Source: Dethiosulfatarculus sandiegensis
Lineage (GTDB): Bacteria; Desulfobacterota; Desulfarculia; Desulfarculales; Desulfarculaceae
Direction: 5' to 3'
DNA: 64,000 bases
Assembly: GCF_000931935.2 (NCBI RefSeq)
Contig: NZ_AZAC01000034.1
Span: 248,001 to 312,000, forward strand
This document shows, one piece after another, positions 41,457 through 50,409 of the stretch; the first letter of the stretch is position 1; each line of letters starts with the position of its first letter. The notes beneath the pieces were generated by a model. It saw nothing but the letters and a program-made list of their open reading frames with translations, did not search any database and was not told where the DNA came from. The translations under genes were made by a program, and so were the position numbers.

Positions 41457-42950
41457 TCAGAGGTGCATATCGCCCTTTTCCAGGAATCTGGTGTGGAAGC
41501 TGAAAGCCTCTTCCAGAATATGGGGTTCATGACCTCCCCGCTCAGTGACCGCCCTATGGAAATAATCCCATAAGGCGTCTTGGTAATCGGGATGGGCGCA
41601 GTTTTTAATGATCGCCTCGGCTGCCTGACGGGGAGTGAGGTTCCTGGTGTCCACCAGTCCGTTTTCCGTGACAATGATATCAACCGAGTGCTCTGAGTGG
41701 TCAACGTGGCTCACCATCGGCACCACCGCTGAGATAAGGCCGTTTTTGGCGGTGGAGGGGGTGACCATAAAGGAAAGGGCGCTGTTGCGTTCAAAGTCGC
41801 CGGACCCGCCAATGCCGTTCATGAGATGTGAGCCCAGGGTGTGGGTTGAGTTGACCTGACCATAGATATCCACCTCAAGGGCGGTGTTTATGGCCATAAC
41901 ACCCAACCTTCTGATTATCTCCGGGTTGTTACTGATTTCAACCGGCCTCAATATCATATGGCGCTTGTAATTGTCAATGCGTTCAAAAAATCGTTCCCTG
42001 GCCTGTTTGGAAAAGGTTACCGCAGAGCCCGAGGCGCATCGCATCTTGCCTCGATCAATCAGGTCCAGGACCGAATCGGGCAGGACCTCTGAATATAAGT
42101 CCATTTCATCAAAAAAATCGTCATCTGCAAACTGGCTCAGAACCGCGTTGGCCACATCTCCCACGCCCCCCTGCCAGGGAAGCCCCTTGGGCAGGCGGCC
42201 CTTTTTTATCTCATGGCGCACAAAGTCAAGGATGCGGTGGGCAATGCTCTTGGGGACCTCTCCCGGTTCGGAGAAGTGGTGATAACTCTCTGATGATTTA
42301 CTGAAAACCACACCCACAACCCGGTTGGGGTCAAGGTCGATGAAGGGCTTGCCCACCCGGTCAGAGGTGCGGTAAATGGGGATGGGCATGCGATAGGGCG
42401 GGTCTTCGGGAACATAAATGTCGTGGATGCCCTCCATGGTAGGCGGATCCTCTCCCGACATTTCGATTATGATTTTATCGGCCTTCTGCACATAGCTGGG
42501 AGTGTTGCCCACACTCAAGGTGGGGATGATGTTGCCATCTTCGGTTATGGCGGCAGCCTCCACCAGGGCCATATCCACCGTGCCGCAGTCTCCGGCTCTC
42601 ACCATCTGCGATAGTTGCGACAAATGGTCGTCTTTGAAACGGATTTTGCCCTCATTGATCATTTTGCGCATGGCCCGGTCGCCCATGTAGGGCCTGCGCA
42701 TGCCCACAATTCCCGCCTTGGCTAAAAGGCCGTCGAGTTCCTCGCCGGTGGATGCCCCGGCAAAGATGTTTATCTTGAATTCTTCTCCATTGGCCGCCCG
42801 CCTGGCCAGTTCCTTGGGCACCTCCTTGGGGTAGCCCGCGGCGAAACCAGAGATAAAAAGGTTGGTTCCGTCTTTAATATGGGAGGCTGCCTCATGGGCC
42901 TCTGTAATTTTATCCAGAAGTGGTGCGTATCTTATCCGATCTCGGAACAT
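41457..42950 (-). CDS. acetyl-CoA hydrolase/CoA-transferase family protein (succinyl-CoA:CoA transferase-like)
   Basis: A 497-residue protein of the Cat1/ScpC/AarC type: IKDGTNLFISGFAAGYPKEVP, FAGASTGEELDG, MRRPYMGD, LPWQGGVGDVANAVLSQF followed by DLYSEVLPD with the likely catalytic Glu, and NGIGGSGDFERNSALS. It moves CoA between acyl groups, for example from succinyl-CoA or propionyl-CoA to acetate or another acid. A true hydrolase is less likely. It lies next to aconitase but on its own transcript. Confidence 0.9.
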   Translation of the reverse strand: MFRDRIRYAPLLDKITEAHEAASHIKDGTNLFISGFAAGYPKEVPKELARRAANGEEFKINIFAGASTGEELDGLLAKAGIVGMRRPYMGDRAMRKMINEGKIRFKDDHLSQLSQMVRAGDCGTVDMALVEAAAITEDGNIIPTLSVGNTPSYVQKADKIIIEMSGEDPPTMEGIHDIYVPEDPPYRMPIPIYRTSDRVGKPFIDLDPNRVVGVVFSKSSESYHHFSEPGEVPKSIAHRILDFVRHEIKKGRLPKGLPWQGGVGDVANAVLSQFADDDFFDEMDLYSEVLPDSVLDLIDRGKMRCASGSAVTFSKQARERFFERIDNYKRHMILRPVEISNNPEIIRRLGVMAINTALEVDIYGQVNSTHTLGSHLMNGIGGSGDFERNSALSFMVTPSTAKNGLISAVVPMVSHVDHSEHSVDIIVTENGLVDTRNLTPRQAAEAIIKNCAHPDYQDALWDYFHRAVTERGGHEPHILEEAFSFHTRFLEKGDMHL

Positions 42951-43604
42951 GTCTTGTCCCTTTCCATAAAACGGTGGCGGTTGATTGGGCTATGTTTTTT
43001 TTCCTGCACGAAACTTAACCATTAGTCGAACAGTTTTTTGGTTACACAAAAGGCCGATTTTAAAACGACCCCGCCTGCTAAGGCAATTCGTCGGGACCCG
43101 GTCTGTAAAAGGATCTTGAGTGGAGCGAATGCATTAATACGCTTTGCGTTTTTAATACACCGAATAGCATCCCGTCGCACTTCATCCCACACGAAAGTCA
43201 AGTCACCTTAACCCACCCGCCGGGCACTGGTTGGCGGGTCGATTTGTAAAACTTATCACATGAAAGCGGGCTTGCGTCCTGGCACATTGATTAAAATGCT
43301 TTGTAATTGGTAAAAAGTTGCCTTGCAACCTTTTGTTCGGAACGGGTTATTTAGAAAAGGTGAGAGGATATTCAAGAGGAATCGGAAAAATATATTAATA
43401 AAAATATATAGTTGAATCAAGTGTGGCCCCTTTTAAGCAGAAAGTTTTTCTTTTTTCCGGGCTGTCAGCGGGAGATTTACTTACATGAAGTGTTAGTTTG
43501 ATCTAAAGAACCCGGCCAGGCAAATCCATTGGCGGAAAAATGATCAGGCCCGGGGCGGACCGAGCCTGATCATCTGAACTTGATTTTCCCGGCTTTACTT
43601 AGAT
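42951..43604. other. 654-base gap between the CoA-transferase and aconitase genes
   Basis: No protein frame with a ribosome site is visible. A 7-bp hairpin ACCCGCC/GGCGGGT lies at 43215-43239. The aconitase terminator at 43535-43573 occupies its right end; the left part should hold the CoA-transferase promoter on the minus strand. Confidence 0.5.
43535..43573 (-). terminator. rho-independent terminator of the aconitase gene
   Basis: ATGATCAGGC (43540-43549) and GCCTGATCAT (43564-43573) pair over ten bases; on the minus strand TTTTT follows. Confidence 0.85.
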
Positions 43605-45527
43605 TCAGTCAGAGATATTGCCCTTTATGAAGTTTAAAAGGCCACCGGCAGCCAGGATTTCCCTTTCCCTGGGGCTTGCCTCAAGGACAAAAGTCATGGA
43701 TTGCTCACCCACCCGGGCGGTTATGGATTCCTCACCATTAAGGATAGCCCCAACCAGACCGGTGAAGACTACTGTTTCGTCTTGGCTCAGGTTTTGATAA
43801 TCCAAGGGGTTCTTGAAGGTCAGGGGCACAATGCCGAAGTTGATCAAATTGGCCCTGTGGATGCGGGCAAAGGAAAGGGCGAGTTTGATACGCACTCCCA
43901 GATACCTGGGGCCCAGTGCCGCATGCTCCCTGGAGGAGCCTTGACCATAGTTTTCCCCGCCCACCACCACGCAGGTTCCGTAGTTTTGGGCCCGTTTTGC
44001 AAAATCCTTGTCTTTGTTATGAAAGACAAATTGGCTAATAGCCGGAATATTGGAACGCAAGGGCAGTATACTGCTGCCTGCGGGCATTATGTCGTCGGTC
44101 GTGATGTTGTCTTCCAGTTTCAGAACCACCTTGCATTCAAGCTCCTCGGGTAGGGGCTTCAGCTCGGGGAATGGGGCGATATTGGGACCGCGCCTGATCT
44201 TGATGTTGGCACCATCTTCCGGAGGAGGAATCAGGGCATCGGGGTGGAGATCAGGAGGATCCGGGATTACGGGGTCAAAGCCGATTTCCCTGGGGTCTGC
44301 TATCCTGCCGAAAAGCGCGCTGGCTGTGGCCACTTCCGGCCCGGCTAAATACACCTGATCGTTTATGGTGCCCGAGCGGCCGGGGAAATTGCGTGGGAAG
44401 GTGCGCAGGCTGTTGGTTTTAGTGGCCGGGGCCTGGCCTATGCCAATACAGCCCAGACATCCGCTCTGGTGAATTCTGGCTCCGGCTTCCAAAAGATCAA
44501 CCAAACCGCCGTTCATACTGATTTGGGCCAGGGCTTGCCTGGAGCCGGGGTTGACATGCAGCCTGGTTGATTCATCTACTTTGCGTCCCTTTAGATTATT
44601 GGCCGCCTTCATGAGGCTGCCGTAACCACTGTGAGCACAGGAGCCGATAATTATCTGATCCAGGGGAACACCGGCCAGTTCACGTGCGGTTTTTACATTG
44701 TCCGGACTTGATGGACAGGCAACCAGGGGCTCCAATTCAGAGAGATTCAGCTCCACCACTTGGTCGTATTTTGATTCGGGATCAGCTGCCATTGAGGCGA
44801 AATCAGCCTCTCTTTTTTGGTTTGTAAGGAAGTTTTTCGTAGTCTGGTCACTGGGAAAAATGCTGCCGGTGGCTCCAAGTTCGGCCCCCATATTGCAGAT
44901 GGCGCATCTCTGGGGAAGGTTTAATTCTTCAACCCCGGGACCAAAATATTCCAGAATCCATCCCACTCCACCCTTGACTGTGAGCCTGCGCAGGAGTTCT
45001 AAAATTATATCTTTAGCGCCTATCCAGGGCGGTAATTGGCCGGTCAGCCGTATGCCCATGACCTTGGGGCAGGTAAGATGAAAGGCCTCTCCGGCCATGG
45101 CCGCGGCCACGTCCAGGCCGCCGGCCCCCATGGCCAGCATGGCCAGGCCACCCGCATGAACAGTGTGAGAATCCGATCCTAAAAGGGTGCAACCCGGTTT
45201 ACCGAAATTGAGCATATGCAGCTGATGGCAAATTCCGTTGCCCGGCGGTGAAAACCAAAGGCCAAAGCGGGCGGCGAACGACTGTAAGAAGCGATGGTCA
45301 TCCGGATTTTTGTGATCTGCCTGCAGGATATTGTGGTCTACATAGGAAGCCGAAACCTGGGTGCGAACCTTTTCTAGGCCCAGAGCTTCGAATTCCAGGG
45401 CAGCCAGAGTGCCGGTGGCATCCTGGGTGAGGGTCTGATCAATGGTGAGGGCGATTGGCTCCCCGGCCTTAAGATCGCCTTTTACTAAATGGTTTTCAAG
45501 TATTTTTTGGGTCAGATTCAACTGCAT
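43605..45527 (-). CDS. aconitate hydratase (short, monomeric type)
   Basis: A 640-residue aconitase. Cluster ligands are seen as SCAHSGYGSL (about 295) and CLGCIGIGQ (about 354-357); NFPGRSG and the C-terminal GSSREHAALGPRYLGVRIKL with Ser/Arg active-site residues are intact. It is shorter than the 890-residue AcnA; this form, like LeuC and LeuD joined, is common in Desulfobacterota and clostridia. It interconverts citrate and isocitrate. A close homologue, homoaconitase, is possible but less likely because the sequence matches the aconitase type I know from this phylum. Confidence 0.9.
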   Translation of the reverse strand: MQLNLTQKILENHLVKGDLKAGEPIALTIDQTLTQDATGTLAALEFEALGLEKVRTQVSASYVDHNILQADHKNPDDHRFLQSFAARFGLWFSPPGNGICHQLHMLNFGKPGCTLLGSDSHTVHAGGLAMLAMGAGGLDVAAAMAGEAFHLTCPKVMGIRLTGQLPPWIGAKDIILELLRRLTVKGGVGWILEYFGPGVEELNLPQRCAICNMGAELGATGSIFPSDQTTKNFLTNQKREADFASMAADPESKYDQVVELNLSELEPLVACPSSPDNVKTARELAGVPLDQIIIGSCAHSGYGSLMKAANNLKGRKVDESTRLHVNPGSRQALAQISMNGGLVDLLEAGARIHQSGCLGCIGIGQAPATKTNSLRTFPRNFPGRSGTINDQVYLAGPEVATASALFGRIADPREIGFDPVIPDPPDLHPDALIPPPEDGANIKIRRGPNIAPFPELKPLPEELECKVVLKLEDNITTDDIMPAGSSILPLRSNIPAISQFVFHNKDKDFAKRAQNYGTCVVVGGENYGQGSSREHAALGPRYLGVRIKLALSFARIHRANLINFGIVPLTFKNPLDYQNLSQDETVVFTGLVGAILNGEESITARVGEQSMTFVLEASPREREILAAGGLLNFIKGNISD

Positions 45528-46087
45528 TCACTCCTCCATGGGATCGGACCGCCGCCCAAAAATAGGAAAAGCACTTTAAATTTTTTAGGAAAAATTGTCT
45601 ACAAAATTACACCCAACGCCTGTTTTTAGAATGCCTGGAAGAATAATTCTGACTTAGATAAAAGGTCGAAAGGCTTAAAACAACCTTTACTCAGGATTAT
45701 TTTTTCTTTTTCAGGTGCTGCTTTAACCTATGTTTTTAACGGCTATGTCCTGAATTTGCAATGCCTTACACTCAGGGTAAGTACTTTTAGCTATCTTGTC
45801 TGGCTTTGCCTAATTAGGCTGGATCTTCCGGTTTGGGGATTTTTCCGGGTGTCTTTTTGGGCGGCGACTCCGGCAGGTGGAAAAAAGTCGGAAGGTTAGG
45901 GTGGAAATTGGGTCAAAAAATCTTAAAAATCAGATCAGAAAAGATCATTAGTCTGGAAAAATGTACCGATTTTGCATCAAGACCTTTTTTTGATTAGATT
46001 GCAATGACGAAAAGTTTATGGATTTAACGGTGGTGTCGATATTTCGGTAATAAGTGATTATTTAGCGCATATTAAACTGAAGCTCAG
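45528..46087. other. 560-base intergenic region upstream of aconitase
   Basis: The minus-strand aconitase ribosome site and promoter should lie in the first part. The rest is A/T-rich with homopolymer runs. I see no tRNA-like fold, riboswitch core or credible protein frame. Confidence 0.5.
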
Positions 46088-46116
46088 AGAAAAGCCCACG
46101 CATTAGCAGCGTGGGC
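46088..46116 (-). terminator. terminator of the small Cys-containing protein gene
   Basis: GCCCACGC (46094-46101) and GCGTGGGC (46109-46116) flank a 7-base loop; on the minus strand TTTTCT follows. A second perfect 11-bp hairpin (46132-46142 with 46149-46159) precedes it just past the stop codon. Confidence 0.8.
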
Positions 46117-46175
46117 CTGGGGTTGGGGAACCTGAAAGGGGCATGAGAGCCCCTTTCAGATAGTGGGGCATATAA

Positions 46176-46472
46176 TCAGGCTGCCCTTTCGGACAGGCTT
46201 CTGGCCTGGGCCTCTCCCACCTTGCAGTTACGGCAAGGAATAAGGTTCATTTTGATTACAAAAATGGGAAAGGGCTCAGCCCCGATATTGGCCCATCTGG
46301 GCTCGTTGGCAGCTACATAGCGTTTTGCGCAGGAGCTTTGGGAGATCTTCAGATTACCCGGCTGATTGGGGCAGGTAATCATTTGATTTCCCGGATGGCT
46401 CATCCATTTGGCCATATCTTCTTGAGGTAATGGGGACCACTTCTGGACTTTACTTTTCTTCTTACGCCTCAT
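46176..46472 (-). CDS. small Cys-containing protein of unknown function under sigma-54 control
   Basis: A 98-residue basic protein. The first 30 residues hold an RRKKKSK start and a Trp-rich segment; then ITCPNQPG, QSSCAKRY and PCRNCKVGE give four cysteines in a C-x14-C ... C-x2-C pattern that could bind zinc or iron. I do not recognise a named family. It is a real gene: minus-strand AAAGGAG lies six bases ahead of ATG 46472, a perfect -24/-12 promoter lies 53-67 bases upstream, two hairpins follow it, and its composition differs from the A/T-rich surroundings. Confidence 0.8.
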   Translation of the reverse strand: MRRKKKSKVQKWSPLPQEDMAKWMSHPGNQMITCPNQPGNLKISQSSCAKRYVAANEPRWANIGAEPFPIFVIKMNLIPCRNCKVGEAQARSLSERAA

Positions 46473-46524
46473 GAAGATCTCCTTTCTCCCTCGCGGAGTA
46501 TGCCGCTATTTGCCCTCTGCCTAA

Positions 46525-46539
46525 GCAAATTATGTGCCA
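46525..46539 (-). promoter_or_regulatory. sigma-54 (-24/-12) promoter of the 98-residue protein gene
   Basis: On the minus strand TGGCACATAATTTGC reads from 46539 to 46525, with GG and GC exactly ten bases apart; it is a full consensus match. Transcription should begin near 46513, leaving a leader of about 40 bases. Confidence 0.88.
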
Positions 46540-46693
46540 CTTGGAGGTGTGTGAAAGCGATTTATTGAGACTATTTTTTTGTAATCACTTAACTAGCTAT
46601 AAAAATTAGAAATTTACAATTCAACTTATTTCCGCTTCTTTTTGGAAAAAATTATTGATAGCTATGTTGCAGCTGGTTGATTAGAAATCTTTG

Positions 46694-46805
46694 TGTCCAA
46701 AATCGGACACATGTCGAAAACAATACATAGAAAAATTTCTAAAAAAATCAGGGTGTTTAGCTACTAAGTAACTTGACTGCCATAAATCCTGTCAAATATA
46801 GGACA
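46694..46805. promoter_or_regulatory. two TGTC-N8-GACA sites, candidate sigma-54 activator sites
   Basis: TGTC-N8-GACA occurs at 46694-46709 (inside a longer 7-bp dyad TGTGTCC/GGACACA, 46692-46711) and again at 46790-46805. Their centres are 96 bases apart, close to nine helical turns, and 165 and 260 bases upstream of the -24 element, where enhancer sites are expected. No activator gene lies alongside. Confidence 0.65.
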
Positions 46806-47104
46806 GAGAGACCTCCATTTACTCAGACTAAAGTATAACCTTATTCATTCTATTTCAGGCATTGATCCGTAATCTGTTCCGGGAAGAATCCATGGAGCAA
46901 ACGCCCCTTTCTGAAGGGTGCCGAAATTTCGGGTAGCTCCGTTCGATACATAAAGCACTAAATCTGAAAATTTAATGATTCTAATATATTATCGATAATA
47001 ATTTTCAATAGAAATAAGTAAAAAAACCCTAAGCTGATAATTTCCCCATACTTAAAGTATGAGAATCTGCTATTCTTAAGATAAGCATTAAAAGGTGGTG
47101 TGCC
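46806..47104. other. intergenic region ahead of the receiver gene, with two palindromes
   Basis: ATTATCGATAAT is a perfect 12-bp palindrome at 46988-46999; CATACTT-A-AAGTATG lies at 47047-47061, 44 bases ahead of the receiver ATG. Both may be operators for the receiver gene. Nothing else is recognised. Confidence 0.5.
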
Positions 47105-47479
47105 ATGGTAAAAGTCCTTGTGGTCGAAAGGGACCCAAGGTTGGCGCAGCTGTATCGTGAAGAGCTGGAAGAAGCCGGTTTCGGCGTATGTGTGAAAACG
47201 GACCTGGATTCGGCTTTGGCGCAGTTGCGTAGCCAGCCGGCCCATGTGATGGTCACTGATATGGCTTCCATGGGCGAGTGCCCAGAGGTGTGGGTGCCTC
47301 TGATCAGAGAGGTTTATACAGGACCGGTTTTAGCCTTAAGTGCATTGGGCCAAAGGCCATGCACCGGTCCGGGAGTCTCCACCATGCCAAAAATCTCTGA
47401 TTTGACTCCCTTAATCCAGTCCATAAGGGGCCGCACCGCATCTGCGATGTGGGATGCGACCCTGACTGGGCATTGTTGA
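47105..47479 (+). CDS. stand-alone receiver domain protein
   Basis: A 124-residue protein that is one receiver domain: KVLVVERDPRLAQLYREELEEAGF with an acidic patch (Glu/Asp), phospho-acceptor Asp in MVTDM near residue 58, LALSALG for the switch Ser, and a Lys in MPKISDL. The acidic pair is E-R-D in place of D-D, so phosphorylation may be weak. There is no output domain. No histidine kinase is adjacent. The ATG follows AAAGGTGGTG. Confidence 0.82.
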   Translation: MVKVLVVERDPRLAQLYREELEEAGFGVCVKTDLDSALAQLRSQPAHVMVTDMASMGECPEVWVPLIREVYTGPVLALSALGQRPCTGPGVSTMPKISDLTPLIQSIRGRTASAMWDATLTGHC

Positions 47480-47506
47480 AAAATTAATATCCGAGTTAAT
47501 TCAGCT

Positions 47507-47534
47507 TAAAGCCCCCTCAAGGGGGCTTTATTTT
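47507..47534 (+). terminator. rho-independent terminator after the receiver gene
   Basis: TAAAGCCCCCT and AGGGGGCTTTA pair over eleven bases around a very short loop and TTTT follows. Confidence 0.9.
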
Positions 47535-47717
47535 GTGGTCTTCACCTCTATAATTTCATTTTTCTTTATCTAAACAATAAGTTGTCTTTCTGGCTCATCT
47601 TTTTTGGCAGCAAGGCAAGAGGCTTTAAGCTTGGCTTTAAGCTTATGCTATGCTGAAATAAATAATTATTCGAAAAAGCAAGCATCCCAATCTTGTCTAA
47701 TCACGGAGGAGTTGTTG

Positions 47718-50126
47718 ATGCCTCAAGCAAAAGTCTCCCCTCTACCACTTGATCTTCTGCGGCGCAGATTTGATCCGGAAAAGATACCCTTTGAAAACAG
47801 CAAACAGTGTAAGGACCATGCTGAAAAGGTCCTGGGCCAGGACCGGGCCAAAGAAGCCTTGGAGTTTGGCCTGGAGATGAAGTCAAAGGGATATCATGTT
47901 TTTGTTGCCGGACCTCCCCGTACAGGCAAGACCCATCTGGTGATGACCTATCTGGAGGATGTGGCTAAAAAGATGCCTCCTCCGCCGGACTGGGTCTATG
48001 TTTACAACTTCGCCCAGCCGGAAAAACCCCGCATCCTGCGCCTGCCCCAGGGCGGTGGAAAGGTCATGGCCCGGGAAATGGAGGACCTGCTCCTTAATCT
48101 GGGACAAAAGATACCGGAAGTCTTTGACGGCGAAAAATATTCAAAGAAAAAGGAAACCCTGACCAATGACTTCAAGCACGTCAGAACCGAGATTTTCAGC
48201 AACCTGGATAAGGAGGCCAGAGAGTCCGGATATGTGCTTAAATTTGAACCCACCGGCATTATGGTGGCTCCGGCTGATGAAGACGGACGTCCTTTGTCCG
48301 AAGCCACCATCCGGGAGATGACCGACGACGAAAGGGAAGAGCTGCGCACCCGCAGCGATCGGATTCAGGCGCGGGTTACCGAAGGGTTGCGCCAACTCGG
48401 CACCATGGAAAAGGCCTTAGGTGAGCGAATGGAGCAGCTTGACCGGGAAATGGTGCTTTTCGCGGTCGGCCATTTGTTTGACGAGTTGTTTGATAAATAC
48501 AGTGAACAGCTTGAGGTCATGGTCTATCTGGAGCAGGTGCGGGAAAACATAGTCAAAAATTTCGAAAAATTCAAAAAAAGAGACAGCCAGGCTCAGATGC
48601 CCGTTGCCATGGGCTCGGACGAACCCAGTTTTCAGGAATACAAGGTAAATGTTTTTGTAGACAACTCCGAGCTTCAGGGTGCGCCGGTGGTTGAGGCCGA
48701 CCATCCCACTTTCCCCAATCTTTTCGGACGCATTGAACGTCAGGCCCGTATGGGCGCCTTGTTTACCGATTTCACCATGCTGAAGCCCGGCGCCTTGCAT
48801 CTGGCCAACGGCGGTTTTTTAGTGATTCCCATGCTTGAAATGCTGCGGCAGTGGCTGCCCTGGGATGGTTTGAAAAGAGCCCTGCGTAAAGACGCGGTGG
48901 AGATGGAAGATCCCATGGAGCAGATGGGGTTCACCGTGACCAAGACCATGAAGCCGGAGGCCATGCCCCTCAATATCAAAGTTGTGTTGGTCGGCGACGG
49001 CAACCTATATCAGTTATTACACAACTATGACCCCCAGTTCTCCAAACTTTTCAAGGTGCGGGCCCAAATGGCCGAGCGCATGGATTGGAAAGAGGGGGAG
49101 GTGCGCTCTTTTTTGAGCCATGTCTGCAGGTTAAATGAAAAAGAAGAGAGTCCGCCCCTGAACCGCAGCGCCCTGGCCAGGCTGGTTGAGCTGGCAGGTG
49201 AGCTGGCAGGTGACAGGGAACGCTTGACCCTGCGCCTCTCCGAGGTTGATGACCTGGTTTTGGAGAGCGGCTACATGGCCCAAAAGGCGGGGCATAATGA
49301 AGTAATGGGCGAAGATGTGGAAAGGGCCATTCAGGCCCGCCGCCGCAGGGCGTCGATGTTGGAAGAACGTCTCAGGGAAGCGGTGACCCGTGGTTTTATA
49401 AATGTTGAGACCCAGGGCACTGAAGTCGGCCAAATCAACGGGCTGGCTGTGCTTGACTCAGGTGATCATGCCTTTGGTACAGCCAGTCGCATAACTGCCA
49501 GCGCGGGGCTTGGCAAAAAAGGGGTTTTGGCCATAGATCGGGAATCTGAATTGAGCGGCCCTTTTCATACCAAAGGCGTACTGATTTTGGCGGGTTTTCT
49601 AAATGGTCGTTTCGCCAGCAAGAGGTCCCTGGCCCTGACTGCCAGTCTGGTCTTTGAACAGAGCTACTCCATGATTGATGGCGACTCTGCCAGCCTGGCC
49701 GAGTTACTGACTCTTTTATCCGCCTTGAGCAAGGTTCCCCTGCGCCAGGATTTGGCCGTAACCGGTTCCGTAAGCCAAAAAGGCCAGGTGCAGGCCATTG
49801 GCGGGGTGAATCAAAAGGTGGAGGGCTTTTACCGACTTTGCCGGGAAAGGGGCTTCACCGGCACCCAGGGCGTGGTCATACCCAGGGCCAATGTCAAGAA
49901 CCTGATGCTTGATCCTGAAATTGTGGATAGCTGTTCCAAGGGTGATTTCAGGGTTTTTGCCGTGGATACAGTGGAACAGGCCCTGGAGGTCTTTACCAAT
50001 AAAAAAGCCGGTCGACTGAAAAAAGACGGCGCTTACACCCAGAACAGTGTTTATGCCAAGGTGGCTGACGAACTGGAGCGCCTCCGTCTGACCGCTATTA
50101 TGGAAAGCGCGAGTAAGGGCAAATAA
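47718..50126 (+). CDS. Lon-like ATP-dependent protease (S16, AAA+)
   Basis: About 802 residues. AAA+ part: Walker A GPPRTGKTH near 64, then a long helical insert (about 150-300), the GALHLANGGFLVIPML segment typical of Lon-like AAA_32 proteins, and sensor region VVLVGDGNLYQLL. The S16 protease domain (about 600-790) has the catalytic Ser in IDGDSASLAELL near 657 and the catalytic Lys in NQKVEGF near 701. It lacks the LAN substrate-binding domain of LonA. It should degrade unfolded or tagged proteins in the cytoplasm. The frame opens at 47604, but ATG 47718 follows GGAGGAG, so it is the start. Confidence 0.92.
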   Translation: MPQAKVSPLPLDLLRRRFDPEKIPFENSKQCKDHAEKVLGQDRAKEALEFGLEMKSKGYHVFVAGPPRTGKTHLVMTYLEDVAKKMPPPPDWVYVYNFAQPEKPRILRLPQGGGKVMAREMEDLLLNLGQKIPEVFDGEKYSKKKETLTNDFKHVRTEIFSNLDKEARESGYVLKFEPTGIMVAPADEDGRPLSEATIREMTDDEREELRTRSDRIQARVTEGLRQLGTMEKALGERMEQLDREMVLFAVGHLFDELFDKYSEQLEVMVYLEQVRENIVKNFEKFKKRDSQAQMPVAMGSDEPSFQEYKVNVFVDNSELQGAPVVEADHPTFPNLFGRIERQARMGALFTDFTMLKPGALHLANGGFLVIPMLEMLRQWLPWDGLKRALRKDAVEMEDPMEQMGFTVTKTMKPEAMPLNIKVVLVGDGNLYQLLHNYDPQFSKLFKVRAQMAERMDWKEGEVRSFLSHVCRLNEKEESPPLNRSALARLVELAGELAGDRERLTLRLSEVDDLVLESGYMAQKAGHNEVMGEDVERAIQARRRRASMLEERLREAVTRGFINVETQGTEVGQINGLAVLDSGDHAFGTASRITASAGLGKKGVLAIDRESELSGPFHTKGVLILAGFLNGRFASKRSLALTASLVFEQSYSMIDGDSASLAELLTLLSALSKVPLRQDLAVTGSVSQKGQVQAIGGVNQKVEGFYRLCRERGFTGTQGVVIPRANVKNLMLDPEIVDSCSKGDFRVFAVDTVEQALEVFTNKKAGRLKKDGAYTQNSVYAKVADELERLRLTAIMESASKGK

Positions 50127-50133
50127 ACACACC

Positions 50134-50192
50134 CCTAAAAATCTGCGATTTTTGGGAGACCCCGAGGCGCCCCTAAAATCAGAGATTTTGGG
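50134..50192 (+). repeat. twin near-identical hairpins after the Lon-like gene
   Basis: Two stems of nine to ten base pairs lie 38 bases apart: CCTAAAAATC with GATTTTTGG (50134-50156) and CCTAAAATC with GATTTTGGG (50172-50192). Both have a T-G wobble at the same place. They may work as tandem terminators, or are a degenerate repeat. Confidence 0.6.
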
Positions 50193-50331
50193 AAAAGGAA
50201 GAACACTTTAAAAGATTCTCGGTTTTTCCGGAGGATGAGTTGAAAGGGGCTGGGTATTAGTTAAAGCCGCTTGGGGAGGTTTAAGTTTCGTCAAGCGACC
50301 GAGCTGAAATTTCGGAAAAGTTTTTTATATT

Positions 50332-50366
50332 AATAAAGGCAGGGCCACTTGGGTCCTGCCTTTATT
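50332..50366. terminator. bidirectional terminator
   Basis: Perfect 12-bp arms AATAAAGGCAGG (50332-50343) and CCTGCCTTTATT (50355-50366) between the convergent Lon-like and FAD oxidoreductase genes. Confidence 0.8.
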
Positions 50367-50409
50367 AGCTGAACAGGTGAAAAAGAATTAGCCTTTAAAG
50401 TCCCAACTG

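Noticed and set aside
43279..43300. Second TGGCAC-type sigma-54 promoter in the aconitase gap
   Set aside because: TGGCAC is present but there is no GC ten bases after the GG, so the -12 part is missing.
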